38,876 nucleotides of DNA from Trichodesmium sp. MAG_R03 (GCA_023356535.1 JAKQYF010000018.1:1-38876); one strand, 5' to 3'; shown: positions 7,625 through 16,896, numbered from the stretch's first letter. Translations and numbers: made by a program. Notes: generated by a model not told the origin, from the letters alone.

Positions 7625-9223
7625 ATGTTATCTAAACCAAAACCATTAGTCAATTTATTCAATTGGAATCCTCAATTATTCCGAGAAATTCAAGGTCGCT
7701 TCAAAATAAGAAATGTAGCGGTTGCCATATTTGCATCTTTCCTGTGCCAATTTCTTGTTATGATAAATTTTCTATCAAAACTTCCAGAAAAATCTGGTGC
7801 AGATATTTTTATTTATGACCTTAAGAATTACGATTATTGTATCCAAGCAGGAAAATATTGTACTGGTATTAACTGGTCACGTTGGTGGGCAGATATTTTT
7901 CTCACTTTTAGCTGGATTTTGTTTACTTTAACCTTACTTGGTGGGGTTTATATATTAGTAGCCAATTTTGTCAAAGAAGAACGTCTTGGTACTCTCAATT
8001 TTATTCGTCAGAGTCCCCAGTCTAGTCAGAAGATTTTGCTTGGCAAATTATTAGGAGTTCCAATTTTAATTTATTTGGTAGCAACTCTATTTTTACCTCT
8101 ACATTTGTGGGCAAATCTTTCATCAGGTTTGTCTTTATATTTGTTTTTTGCATTTTATGCAATCTTAATTCTAGGTTGTTGTTTTTTCTACAATGCCTCA
8201 CTCATTTTTGTATTTTTAGGAGGTAATCAACCTTGGTTAGCTGCCATATTAGTAGGTATGTTTTCATGGCCTATTATGGCTGGTTTTCAGAATGAACATT
8301 ATCGTAATTTTAATCTTATTAATGGTTATAAATATGATATTGATGAATTTTATTCCCTTTATCCAGAAGAAATAGTAATTTTAATAATTGTATTTATTTT
8401 ACTAATTTACTGGATTTGGCAAGCTGTAAATCGTTGTTATCGAAATCCAAATGCCACAATCATTAGCAAAAAACAAAGCTATTGGTTCATGGCATGTTTC
8501 CAAGTTGCTATACTACTATTTTGCATCCATATTATTGAGAAAAATTCAACTTATGTTTTCAATGAATTATTGTCAATTTTATTGCCTATTAATTTGTTCA
8601 TTTTTTTGTTACTAATTACTTTCTTATCTTCTCAACGACAAACTTTACAAGATTGGGCAAGACACAGACACCTACAAGTTAATAATGATGAAACTGTTAT
8701 TGTCAAAGGATTATCTATTAGTTTAAAACAAGATTTAATCTGGGGTGAAAAAAGTCCACCTTTAGTAGCAATAGGAATTAATCTAGTCATCACTGCTATA
8801 ATTTGGATTTCTGGGATTTTACTTTTCAATAATAACCAAATTAACGGAATTATACTACCAGCTATTTTGACTTTAATTCTCAGTTTAAATTTAATCTTGA
8901 TTTATGCAGTAATTATTCAGCTTGTACTATTGATGAAGGTTAAAAATCCTAAAATTTGGGCTATAGGAATATTAGGTAGTTTGATTGCTTTACCACCTAT
9001 TGCTTTATTGTTGCTTTCAATTACACCTGAAAACTCCCCTAATATATGGTTATTTTCAACTTTTCCCTGGTTTTCCGTCCATAATTATTTAGCAATAACC
9101 CCAATGTTGATTACAATTGTTGCTCATTGGAGTGTTTTCACACTTTTAACTTTACAACTGACTCGAAAAATCAAAAAATTAGGTGTATCTGATTCTCAGA
9201 AATTATACCAAATCCGAATATAA
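7625..9223 (+). CDS. ABC-2 type transporter permease
   Basis: 532 residues, strongly hydrophobic with roughly twelve predicted membrane segments. Between segments, FVKEERLGTLNFIRQSPQSS followed by KILLGKLLGVP is the usual ABC-2 signature (ERLGTL...KLLG). GGAG at 7612-7615 lies 9 bases before ATG 7625, which decides this start over an in-frame TTG at 7610. It is the likely membrane partner of the ATPase at 6437; together they would make an exporter. The Trp- and Leu-rich C-terminal half is poorly conserved in the family. Strong AT bias, like its neighbours. Confidence 0.85.
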   Translation: MLSKPKPLVNLFNWNPQLFREIQGRFKIRNVAVAIFASFLCQFLVMINFLSKLPEKSGADIFIYDLKNYDYCIQAGKYCTGINWSRWWADIFLTFSWILFTLTLLGGVYILVANFVKEERLGTLNFIRQSPQSSQKILLGKLLGVPILIYLVATLFLPLHLWANLSSGLSLYLFFAFYAILILGCCFFYNASLIFVFLGGNQPWLAAILVGMFSWPIMAGFQNEHYRNFNLINGYKYDIDEFYSLYPEEIVILIIVFILLIYWIWQAVNRCYRNPNATIISKKQSYWFMACFQVAILLFCIHIIEKNSTYVFNELLSILLPINLFIFLLLITFLSSQRQTLQDWARHRHLQVNNDETVIVKGLSISLKQDLIWGEKSPPLVAIGINLVITAIIWISGILLFNNNQINGIILPAILTLILSLNLILIYAVIIQLVLLMKVKNPKIWAIGILGSLIALPPIALLLLSITPENSPNIWLFSTFPWFSVHNYLAITPMLITIVAHWSVFTLLTLQLTRKIKKLGVSDSQKLYQIRI

Positions 9224-9512
9224 AAAGAGGCTTGTCTAATCGTCCAACATGTGTTTTGCCTTGATCTTTACCCATACTTTTCTACTCAAGAAAATGTAGA
9301 AAAGTTTTTGAGAAATGGTATAATCTAATATTCTGCAGGACAAAATGTAGCATATATAAAAATATAAGTCAAAAGTCAGAAGAAAATTATAGTGGCCAAT
9401 AAGACTCAACGATTCAGTAGCAAGCTACGGATTTTATAATAATTTTTATGTTACAAATTGAAGTGCGTAATGTGGGGCATTTTGAGTGAGCCATTGGCAA
9501 TGGAAAGATGAC

Positions 9513-9538
9513 GAAGAAATCACCCAAATGATTTCTTC
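9513..9538 (+). terminator. 10-bp hairpin with pyrimidine tail between convergent genes
   Basis: GAAGAAATCA and TGATTTCTTC pair perfectly around CCCAAA and are followed by CTTTTCCTTCC. It lies between the permease (plus strand) and sucD (minus strand). The pyrimidine tail fits termination on the plus strand. The remainder of the 9224-9595 gap shows no gene. Confidence 0.5.
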
Positions 9539-9595
9539 CTTTTCCTTCCGCAATGTAGGCAGGAATTGAAACTGCTGCTCTTTGTATTTGACTAC

Positions 9596-10483
9596 TTAAC
9601 CCATAAATTTCTGTTTTTCTAGTGAATTTCTCACTAAACTCGGAATCTCAGAAGGTCTTTTTGCTACTGGTATATTAACTCCTTCAAAAGCTGCAATTTT
9701 ACTTTCAGTTTTACAAGCAACTGTAGCATTAATTAAACGACTAGCATAACTATAATTTTTATTTATGGGAGCATAAGTACCAGCAATATAAGCAATTACA
9801 GGTTTATCACTTGTTTCTGAAATATAAGAAGCTGCTACTTCTTCACTTACACCACCAACTTCTCCCACTAATACAATTAACTCTGTACCCTCATCCTCAT
9901 CTAATATTTGCAACCACTGGAGAAAAGAAGAACCCACAATTGGATCGCAACCTAGACTCACAGAAACAGACTGCCCTAACCTTGACTTCGTTAGTTCCCA
10001 GGCAACTTCATAAGTTAGAGTATTGCTGCGACTAATAATACCAATTGGACCTGGAGTATAAAACTGAGTCGGATGAGTACCTAGTAACAACTGATCTGGT
10101 ATAATAATACCCGCACAGTTTGGTCCAACAATCAAAGTTTCTGTCACCTCAGCTTTTCTCAATAGCTTGACCATATCCAAGGGAGGCACACCTTCTGTAA
10201 TAATCACAATGTGTTTAAGACCAGAAGCGATCGCCTCTAAAGCAGAATCTAATACCTGATAAGCAGGCATAACTATTACACTAACATCAATTACACCTAC
10301 CTTAGCCACTACCTGTTCTACCAAACTAAATACAGGAATACCATGCCATTCTTTTCCCTCTTCTCCAGGACTAATACCTGCTACCACATTTGTCCCACAA
10401 GACCTCATTGTTAAGGCTATCTGAGTAGATATTTTTTCTGTAATACCTTGAACTATAACTTTACTATACCTAGTTAAATCCAT
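9596..10483 (-). CDS. sucD: Succinyl-CoA synthetase alpha-like subunit, phosphohistidine missing
   Basis: 295 residues, the usual family length. The CoA-binding Rossmann region (about 7-100), VGPNCAG (119-125) and the GEVGG Glu loop (207-211) are kept. In the family, the segment after IAG..AP reads KRMGHAGA and its His is phosphorylated during catalysis; here it is NKNYSYASRL (241-250), so the expected His is Tyr246. Flanking sequence (IAYIAGTYAP before, KIAAFEGVNIPVAKRPSEIP after) aligns cleanly, so this is not misalignment. The frame is intact. It lies 111 bp downstream of sucC on the same strand, so co-transcription is likely. The family is clear, but succinyl-CoA synthetase activity is doubtful. 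Confidence 0.8.
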   Translation of the reverse strand: MDLTRYSKVIVQGITEKISTQIALTMRSCGTNVVAGISPGEEGKEWHGIPVFSLVEQVVAKVGVIDVSVIVMPAYQVLDSALEAIASGLKHIVIITEGVPPLDMVKLLRKAEVTETLIVGPNCAGIIIPDQLLLGTHPTQFYTPGPIGIISRSNTLTYEVAWELTKSRLGQSVSVSLGCDPIVGSSFLQWLQILDEDEGTELIVLVGEVGGVSEEVAASYISETSDKPVIAYIAGTYAPINKNYSYASRLINATVACKTESKIAAFEGVNIPVAKRPSEIPSLVRNSLEKQKFMG

Positions 10484-10594
10484 AATACTTCAACCATTAT
10501 TTATATAGGTATTTATTAAACAGACAATCATCACCTCACCACATCAAAGGTTTTTATTTATAGCGTTTCTTAAGTTACTCTTGTATTTTTATAA

Positions 10595-11812
10595 CTATTT
10601 AGAGAGAGAAACAGCCTTACTAACTGCATCCTCTAAGTTTTCCATAACCTCTACTGGTAAACCTAATAAACGTTCCCTAGCTTTGCTAATTTTACCTCCT
10701 AACAAATGCAGTACAAACCGAATTTTTTCCTGATCTATACTTTTTAATTTATTTAAATATTCACATACTATAGTAATTAACTCATCACTTGTCTCAACTA
10801 TACCTATAACATTCATTAAAACTACCTTAACATTTTCTTTTTGACTAACTAAATCCAAAGCTGCAAATATTTGCGCTCGCAAACTATCCTTAACTTCCAA
10901 ATAATCACCTAACTTAATATTGAGAAAATTAGCTGGTTTTCCCTGAGCTTGTATTACCAGATCTACAGTAGCCATTGTTAAACCTTCACCATTGCATACA
11001 ATTCCAATATTTCCCTGTAATTCTGTGAATTGACGTCGATAATCTGGAATTATTTTTTCATTACTGGTACCATGAATATTGCTCATTACTAATAAAGAAC
11101 TGTTATCTACTTCCTTTACTTCTTTCTGTTTAATTTCATAATTATTACTAATATTTTTGCCTACTACATTCACTAAGTCTGGATGACGACCTAGAGCATA
11201 ATCATTAACACTAACCTTACCATCTAAAGCCATTATTTCTCCTCTCGGACTAATACCCAGAGGATTAATTTCTATCAAATCTAAATCCTTTTCCACAAAT
11301 AATTGATACATTTTTTCCACTATATGGCAGACTGATTCTATCAATTTTCCTTCCATGGCAATTTTCACCATTAAACGACGAGCATAAAAAGGGGAAAATT
11401 CTTGATTAACAACCACCTTTTGCATACTTTTGATAGCTGTTTCTGTATCAATACCCCCAAGTCTTGAACCGAGAAGTACAGGGCGACGTACTATTGGGTC
11501 TAAAACAACTGCCAGATATAATTCCTGGTCAGCATTATACTTTGCCTCTGCCAACAAAACTACTGGATACTCATCTTCAATTGGCAAATTAAAAATTGTC
11601 TGAGCTGCTGCCACAGCATCAATTGTATTTTCAACAAATTTAATACCCCCTAAGCTACTTCTTTCCCCAGTATAAACTTGAGACTTCAGTACAACTGGAT
11701 AGGGGATTCTTAATCTTTTTAAATCTTTAGGATAATCTATTCTTTGAGATGGCAAAACAGGTATTCCCATCTCATTAAACAATGCTTTGGCCTGATATTC
11801 TAATAAATCCAT
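10595..11812 (-). CDS. sucC: Succinyl-CoA synthetase beta-like subunit with altered ATP-grasp loop
   Basis: 405 residues. ATP-grasp domain 1-220 then ligase domain to the end. The start MDLLEYQAKALFNEMGIPVL and the metal site EINPL (181-185) with LDGK (196-199) are canonical. The nucleotide loop normally GGRGKAGG is TGERSSLGG at 48-56, losing the Lys; NFLDVGGG has become NFLNIKLGD (295-303); and VNIFGGI has become MNVIGIV. These changes match the loss of the phosphohistidine in the alpha-like partner. No stop or frameshift. The pair may be an inactive or re-purposed acyl-CoA synthetase-like complex (inference); a second, orthodox copy elsewhere cannot be excluded. Confidence 0.8.
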   Translation of the reverse strand: MDLLEYQAKALFNEMGIPVLPSQRIDYPKDLKRLRIPYPVVLKSQVYTGERSSLGGIKFVENTIDAVAAAQTIFNLPIEDEYPVVLLAEAKYNADQELYLAVVLDPIVRRPVLLGSRLGGIDTETAIKSMQKVVVNQEFSPFYARRLMVKIAMEGKLIESVCHIVEKMYQLFVEKDLDLIEINPLGISPRGEIMALDGKVSVNDYALGRHPDLVNVVGKNISNNYEIKQKEVKEVDNSSLLVMSNIHGTSNEKIIPDYRRQFTELQGNIGIVCNGEGLTMATVDLVIQAQGKPANFLNIKLGDYLEVKDSLRAQIFAALDLVSQKENVKVVLMNVIGIVETSDELITIVCEYLNKLKSIDQEKIRFVLHLLGGKISKARERLLGLPVEVMENLEDAVSKAVSLSK

Positions 11813-12257
11813 ATTAACTTAATCTTTGATTTGCTCTAGTTAATAAGAGTTTGGGATATTTTATTTGAGCATTCCCAACATTTTAATCAACTTGGCAATT
11901 ATAGATTGCTCTATTCATCATCTAGTTTTGCCGATTTTTTCTCTTTATCTCTCTGATAATAATTTAATTTTCATTACTCATTTTTGTTATGGGCATGACA
12001 ACATAAACATCATTCAATTATAGCAATTCTAAATCTTAATAATTGTTATCCTAATAACTTGAAGTGTCACAACTTTTATTAACAAATAATAATTTGGGCT
12101 AATATTTGCTATGTTAGGCTGTTCAAAAAAAATTACAGTTTTATAGCATTATTTAAGCTGATTTATGTTACAAAAATTTTATATTTTACAACTTAGAAAT
12201 AGAATTGCTATATGTTTCATCTTGGATACAGCAGATAAGGAGCCAATGATGTACAGG
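11813..12257. other. Gap upstream of sucC; nothing recognised
   Basis: AT-rich sequence with no coding remnant seen in either strand. The sucC promoter must lie here, but no confident -10/-35 pair was picked. Confidence 0.4.
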
Positions 12258-12331
12258 GTAAATGTTGAAAATCATGTAGTGCGGGCATCTTGCCCGTGTG
12301 GGTGTATCTCATAACAATGGAAAGTGCTGTA
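12258..12331. repeat. Dispersed palindromic repeat (GCGGGCAT family), copy 2
   Basis: Matches 7459-7527: AAATCATGTAGTGCGGGCAT, the palindrome GGGCATCTTGCCC, then GTATCTCATAACAATGGAAA. It has no coding potential. Confidence 0.6.
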
Positions 12332-12386
12332 TTAATTTGTTAAAAAAATTATCAATAGTTACAGCAATTTTTATAATAACTATAAC

Positions 12387-12517
12387 AGGACTTACGCAAA
12401 GGTACTATATATAGAGCCTTGGTGTGTTACGAAGTTCGCAATTCAAGTCACGAAGCGTTCGCTCCGCTTGGCGTCAGCAAAACACACCCTACCAAAGCGC
12501 GTTCATGCGTAAGTCCT
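12387..12517. mobile_element. Family I miniature element, second copy
   Basis: 131 bp, bounded by AGGACTTACGCA and TGCGTAAGTCCT (perfect 12-bp inverted ends). It is about 90 percent identical to 2905-3036, including TATATATAGAGCCTTGG and GAAGCGTTCGCTCCGCTTGG. No clear target duplication at this copy. It lies downstream of the glycosyltransferase gene. Confidence 0.75.
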
Positions 12518-12558
12518 ATATAAAAATAACTGCTTTGGGATAATAATCACCCCAATTT

Positions 12559-14073
12559 TTAAGTTTCTTCATCACCTCTATGAACTGTTTTTACCCATTT
12601 TAGTCTCTTAGGTAATATGGACATCCGAGCAATAGTAACACCCATAACCACAAACCAATGCAACATATAAAAAGTTCCCCGCATACTTTCTATTAAAGTT
12701 AGCAATAAAGACAATGGATGCTCTTTCATGGAACCAAACTTCATTACCTTTTTCTCCTTTATTAAACTCATCTGTCGTTTCCGCGTTCGACGTAAACCTA
12801 TGCACATTCCTAATAAAGAGACCATCACGGTAAATATAGTTAAGAGACTTGTTATTGGTAAACGACGTAAGATTATTGACATCAAAAAATCAGGGACAGC
12901 AGCAACTGATAATAGATATTGTGTGATCAAAAATTGCCATAAATCCCAAGTTTTACTAAATCTCATCCGGTTACGCAAAATCAATTTCCAGTAGTCTAAA
13001 TACCGCTGATATCCTCCTTCTGCCCATCGGGAGCGTTGGTGCCACAAAGCTATGGGGTTAGTTACTCCTTCCTCCGTTATTGCTGGAAAAGGGAGAAAGT
13101 CTATATCCCATTGGTTTAAGTGTAGGCGAATAGTTAAATCTAAATCATCAGTGATAGTCTGTTCGTTCCACCCTCCACAATCTTCTAAAGCATTCATGCG
13201 CAAAAACTGGCCATTTCCTCTGAGTTCTCCAATTCCACCAATAGCAATTCGCTGTTCCTGAAAAAAACCATCCACAATCATTTCTGCTGATTGTCCTTTA
13301 GTCCAGAAGTTTAGACCTGCATTGGCGATCGCTTTTCTTACTTGTACTGCTCCTACTTCTTCTCTGGCAAAAAGTGGTACTACCTTTCGGAGGAGATCTG
13401 GTGTTACCTGTGCATCTGCATCAAATACTCCTAAAATTTTTCCCTTCACAAAAGGTATAGCAGTATTTAGAGCCCCTGACTTACCACCTCCAGCATCTGG
13501 ACCTCTTCTAATCACTTTTAGGTGTTCATATTCCTGAGCCAACTGTTCTAATAATAAAGGGGTTTTATCTGTACTGTTGTCATCTATTACCAACAGTTCG
13601 TAACTATTAGCAGGATAATCCAAAGTACAGATATTTTTTACTAATTTGCTAATTACAGCTTCTTCATTTTTAGCTGCTACTAACAGAGATATATAAGGCC
13701 ATTCTGCCAAATTTTCTTCTGACAGAGGTTTTGGAGGTAGTTTTGGTTTAGCAAATAGTATTCTTAACAATTGCACTGATAGTAAACCTATCAAACCCAG
13801 AATTATCCAATATCCCCAGGAAAGTAAATGCAAGATAATAGTAGTAGTCCAGATCAGCGATAACATAAATGCTGCTTTACGTCTACGACCATCGTAAATC
13901 TTCTGAAACTTTGTTGTCTTTACCACTTCTGTTTTTTGCTCTATTTGGTTAACATCTGAAGTATCTTGTTTGTCTGATACCTGATAATTTTCCTGTTCAT
14001 TATCTGAGGTATGATTTTGATAAATTTTGGCTTCCTGATAGTAATCGTTTTTTGGCCAATAACTGTCCGGCAT
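12559..14073 (-). CDS. Family 2 glycosyltransferase, processive (cellulose synthase-like) type
   Basis: 504 residues. About 60 polar N-terminal residues, two membrane segments (about 69-105), the cytoplasmic GT-A domain (about 125-355), then further membrane segments (about 375-430 and 450-485). The GT2 catalytic signature is complete: DDNSTD at 164-169, DAD at 218-220, TDD at 308-310 and QRSRW at 346-350. The QxxRW motif is typical of enzymes that polymerise or repeatedly transfer sugars at the membrane, such as cellulose, hyaluronan or exopolysaccharide synthases. The sugar and acceptor are not predictable, and no polysaccharide genes adjoin it. HIP1 octamer inside the gene near 13325. Confidence 0.85.
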   Translation of the reverse strand: MPDSYWPKNDYYQEAKIYQNHTSDNEQENYQVSDKQDTSDVNQIEQKTEVVKTTKFQKIYDGRRRKAAFMLSLIWTTTIILHLLSWGYWIILGLIGLLSVQLLRILFAKPKLPPKPLSEENLAEWPYISLLVAAKNEEAVISKLVKNICTLDYPANSYELLVIDDNSTDKTPLLLEQLAQEYEHLKVIRRGPDAGGGKSGALNTAIPFVKGKILGVFDADAQVTPDLLRKVVPLFAREEVGAVQVRKAIANAGLNFWTKGQSAEMIVDGFFQEQRIAIGGIGELRGNGQFLRMNALEDCGGWNEQTITDDLDLTIRLHLNQWDIDFLPFPAITEEGVTNPIALWHQRSRWAEGGYQRYLDYWKLILRNRMRFSKTWDLWQFLITQYLLSVAAVPDFLMSIILRRLPITSLLTIFTVMVSLLGMCIGLRRTRKRQMSLIKEKKVMKFGSMKEHPLSLLLTLIESMRGTFYMLHWFVVMGVTIARMSILPKRLKWVKTVHRGDEET

Positions 14074-14696
14074 AATTCAACTAACCTTAAAATATCTAAC
14101 CGCTAATAATTTTCTTATGTTTAAAAGACTAACCTATATTCCGCCTTAAAAACTATAAATATGATCTTTTGATCTCTAGAGTTAATACTTGTAGTTTTTG
14201 ATAATCTTAGGACTGATGTCTTTTTTAGTTGTAAACGGTTATACAATAATTTTTTCCATTTTCTTTTTAGTGTTTTGAGTCATACCATTTATCGAAAGCA
14301 ATACTACCCTTGGAAGGTGGTAAAAATAACTGGAGAAATCAAAGAGGTCACTTAAAAATCAAATTGTGTCAATAAATAGTCTTTAAAAAATATAAAATTA
14401 AAGTACAGCAAAGTTTTGATAATTGCTATAAATCATAAGTTTGTTGAAATAATTAAATTTATAGCAAGCATTCAGCTAGCTCACATTCAGCTTTTCTTCA
14501 GTAATGCTAGGCAAACAGTTTTTTGGGAATATTTAATGGGTAAGAGTTTCAGAGTTTACTTCTAGTTTTGGAACTTTTACAACTATTTGCTATATGAAAT
14601 ATAATTACAATATCAATATAATTGCTAAATTGTCTATTTAATCAACATAAAAATCAATAAACTTTGATTATAGTATTGATTACGGAGAGTATTAGG
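14074..14696. other. 623-bp gap between divergent genes; nothing recognised
   Basis: Very AT-rich. I translated the parts that looked denser (14280-14380) in several frames without finding a familiar protein. It must carry promoters for the genes on both sides. Confidence 0.35.
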
Positions 14697-15068
14697 ATGT
14701 CAATTAATCAATTAAAGCCAGCAGAAAAAGGGGAAATAGCTGTTTATAATCCATATTACCCAGAAAAAAGACGTAAATATTTAGGTCATGCTATTAGTTT
14801 GTACAAACAAAAAAGTTTAGAAGGAGCAAGAAGTATTGAAGGAGGTGAAAATATTCCTTTTATTATTACCTGGAATGTTTCTATATTACCTGCAGACATA
14901 ACTCGTTGTCGAATGCAGTTTGATGGTAATCAAGAACTCAGTTATGAACTTATGACGGCCACCTATGAATTTGTTGATTTTTTAATCGATGTCTTACTGA
15001 ATTATAATCGCACTCGTACAATAGATTTTTCTAAAAATTTCTACAGCAAGCTACTTCGCTACAAGTAA
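14697..15068 (+). CDS. Hypothetical protein, 123 residues
   Basis: Not recognised. Starts MSINQLKPAEKGEIAVYNPY, has a soluble composition, and mixes helix and strand with no signal peptide or membrane segment. ATTAGG lies just before ATG 14697 and GGAGAG at 14684-14689 provides a ribosome site 7 bases away, so this start is preferred over a longer in-frame TTG-type start at 14664. The middle contains FIITWNVSILPADITRCRMQ. Codon use and AT content match the neighbours. It stands alone; the hairpins at 15173-15209 may end its transcript. Confidence 0.6.
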   Translation: MSINQLKPAEKGEIAVYNPYYPEKRRKYLGHAISLYKQKSLEGARSIEGGENIPFIITWNVSILPADITRCRMQFDGNQELSYELMTATYEFVDFLIDVLLNYNRTRTIDFSKNFYSKLLRYK

Positions 15069-15172
15069 TTGAGGTTTAAGCTTTTGTGCATTTAAATGAC
15101 TTATTGTTCTATGCCTTGTTCAAAGAAAAAACCCTTCTAAATTCTAAATTTTAAATTCTAAATTTTAGCTTA

Positions 15173-15209
15173 CTAATACGCATTTTAAATGAGTATTAGC
15201 TTAATACTC
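15173..15209 (+). promoter_or_regulatory. Two overlapping, mutually exclusive hairpins
   Basis: CTAATAC (15173-15179) pairs with GTATTAG (15193-15199), extended inside by CATTT/AAATG. GAGTATTA (15191-15198) also pairs with TAATACTC (15202-15209) around a 3-base loop. The shared GTATTA arm means only one can form at a time. Upstream, AAATTCTAAATTTT is repeated in tandem (about 15136-15168). It could be a terminator for the gene at 14697 or a switch in the leader of the gene at 15420; function is inference. No other feature was seen in the 15069-15419 gap. Confidence 0.4.
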
Positions 15210-15419
15210 ACTCCTCAGAACTGACCCTGAAAATTTGTATTTCAACTATCACCTTTGAGGAATAGTTTTACCCATGATTTTTATCTTGAGTAACCATGGG
15301 ATAGATTTCATGTAACTTTTAATACTACATTTTGAATTGTAGAAATTGTAGAATTTGAAATAATCTTTGCCCTAAAATGCGAGAATTATCAAAAGTTTAT
15401 TGATGGTAGGAGTGAAGAT

Positions 15420-16499
15420 GTGCCAAAATCTAAACCTGCAAATTATTTGCTAATTGGATCAACTGAAGCCTGCAGCGGCAAGTCTACAATTACTTTAGGA
15501 TTAGCCCATAAGTTACAAGCACAAGGTATGCCCATTGCTTATGGAAAACCTTTGGGAAACTGTTTAACTACAACATTTATTTCTACAGATGCTGATGTTC
15601 AGTTTATAACTGATTCTCTCAAACTTTCACATAATAGTGTTCAACCAACTTTGTTGATGCTGGATCAAGGTACTATAGAGAAGCAGTTACTGGGAAAAGA
15701 AAAAACTGATTATCAAAAATCTCTAGCACAATATCTACAGGTAGAGAGAGAAGGTTTGGTAATATTAGAAGGGCCTAGTAACCTAGATGAGGGTAGTCTG
15801 TTTGAATTATCACTGCCAGAAGTTGCTAAAATTCTTAATTCTGCTGTAATTTTGGTAACTCGTCCAAATTCACATTCTTATATAGACTCTTTACTTTCAG
15901 CTAAACAACGTTTGGGTAGTTCCCTTATGGGTGTAGTGATTAATGATGTGCCGCTAGCAGCACAAGAAACAATGACTACTTTAGTAAAACCTTTTCTAGA
16001 AGCTAGGAATATACCTGTATTAGGAATATTGCCTAGAAGTAATCTCTTACAAAGTGTTACAGTTGAAGAATTAGTGAAGCAATTAAAAGCTCAGGTCCTT
16101 TGTCGTGCTGACCGCCTAGATTTAATGGTCGAAAGCTTGACAATTGGTGCAATGAATGTTAGTTCAGCTATCAAATATTTTCGTAAGGCTACAAATATGG
16201 CAGTAGTTACGGGAGGCGACCGCACAGATATTCAGCTAGCAGCTTTAGAAACTTCGACCCATTGTCTAATTTTAACTGGACAACTTCCACCGGATGAGTT
16301 GGTATTAAGCCGTGCTGAAGATACCGAAGTGCCTGTTTTGTCAGTGGAGTATGAAACCCTTTCTACAGTGGAAATCATTAATAGAACTTTCGGGAGTGTT
16401 CGTTTACACGAGCCTGTTAAAGTAGAATTCGTCAAAAAATTAATGGCACAACACTTTGATTTTGAACGCTTGCTGGGTCATTTTCAACTTGGAGCATAG
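15420..16499 (+). CDS. Phosphotransacetylase-family / DRTGG domain protein
   Basis: 359 residues. N-terminal BioD-like P-loop domain (about 1-205) with GSTEACSGKSTITLGLA at 13-29, followed by a DRTGG domain (about 215-320). This arrangement equals the N-terminal part of long bacterial phosphotransacetylases without the catalytic PTA domain, and stand-alone versions are common in cyanobacteria. A sensing or regulatory role linked to acetyl-phosphate metabolism has been proposed, but the function is not established. The start is GTG 15420; TAGGAG at 15406-15411 is 8 bases upstream. Near the DRTGG region, VVTGGDRTDIQLAALE is the family motif (GDRxD). Confidence 0.8.
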   Translation: MPKSKPANYLLIGSTEACSGKSTITLGLAHKLQAQGMPIAYGKPLGNCLTTTFISTDADVQFITDSLKLSHNSVQPTLLMLDQGTIEKQLLGKEKTDYQKSLAQYLQVEREGLVILEGPSNLDEGSLFELSLPEVAKILNSAVILVTRPNSHSYIDSLLSAKQRLGSSLMGVVINDVPLAAQETMTTLVKPFLEARNIPVLGILPRSNLLQSVTVEELVKQLKAQVLCRADRLDLMVESLTIGAMNVSSAIKYFRKATNMAVVTGGDRTDIQLAALETSTHCLILTGQLPPDELVLSRAEDTEVPVLSVEYETLSTVEIINRTFGSVRLHEPVKVEFVKKLMAQHFDFERLLGHFQLGA

Positions 16500-16584
16500 C
16501 TAGGAAGTTGTTAGTCTTGATTCTAAGTACCATGAAAACCCAAATATCTTTGTCTTTGTTATTGTTAAAGCTGGCAATAGATGA

Positions 16585-16809
16585 ATTAAAATGCACCGCT
16601 AGGATAGCACCATCTCCATCAAACCAATGTCCTACTTGTTGTCCATTGTGTGATAATCTGGCAGGTTCATTCCTATATCAAGACCCTTTTAATTCAGGGG
16701 ATACTATACTGGAAATAATGGGAAAGTGAGTAAGGGGAAATTCTCAGTCTGGTTGAGCCAAAGCTTTTGCCCATCCTGATGTTTCTATTGATTGATTTTT
16801 CCGATTCAA
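16585..16809 (-). pseudogene. Carotenoid oxygenase, decayed N-terminal fragment
   Basis: Read on the minus strand from about 16809, the frame gives GWAKALAQPD, a TGA (16744-16746), EFPLTHFPIISSIVSPELKG, S, a TGA (16678-16680), then YRNEPARLSHNGQQVGHWFD and GDGAILAVHF. This is the N-terminal region of cyanobacterial carotenoid cleavage oxygenases (LYRNGPARL...VGHWFDGDGAI). Homology stops at about 16585, before any of the iron-binding His residues, and the rest of the gene (normally about 480 residues) is absent. The possible 73-residue plus-strand frame here is a shadow. A TTG at 16809 may mark the old start. This explains most of the 16500-16896 gap. Confidence 0.75.
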
Positions 16810-16896
16810 TTGTGTTTTTTCCTACAAAATAAATGTACAAAAACATATTTACTTGTTATAATTTCTTTGGTAGTATTATTACAATAGATAAAATCT

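Noticed and set aside
9545..9580. CRISPR-like ATTGAAAC in AGGAATTGAAACTGC
   Set aside because: Single occurrence with no repeat-spacer array and no cas genes.
12608..13537. Several 60-90-residue frames inside the glycosyltransferase gene
   Set aside because: The long minus-strand frame has complete GT2 motifs; the others have no family likeness or ribosome sites.
16508..16729. 73-residue plus-strand frame with a CPTCCPLC motif
   Set aside because: It lies opposite the carotenoid oxygenase remnant, whose minus-strand translation matches a known family; the plus frame is a shadow.
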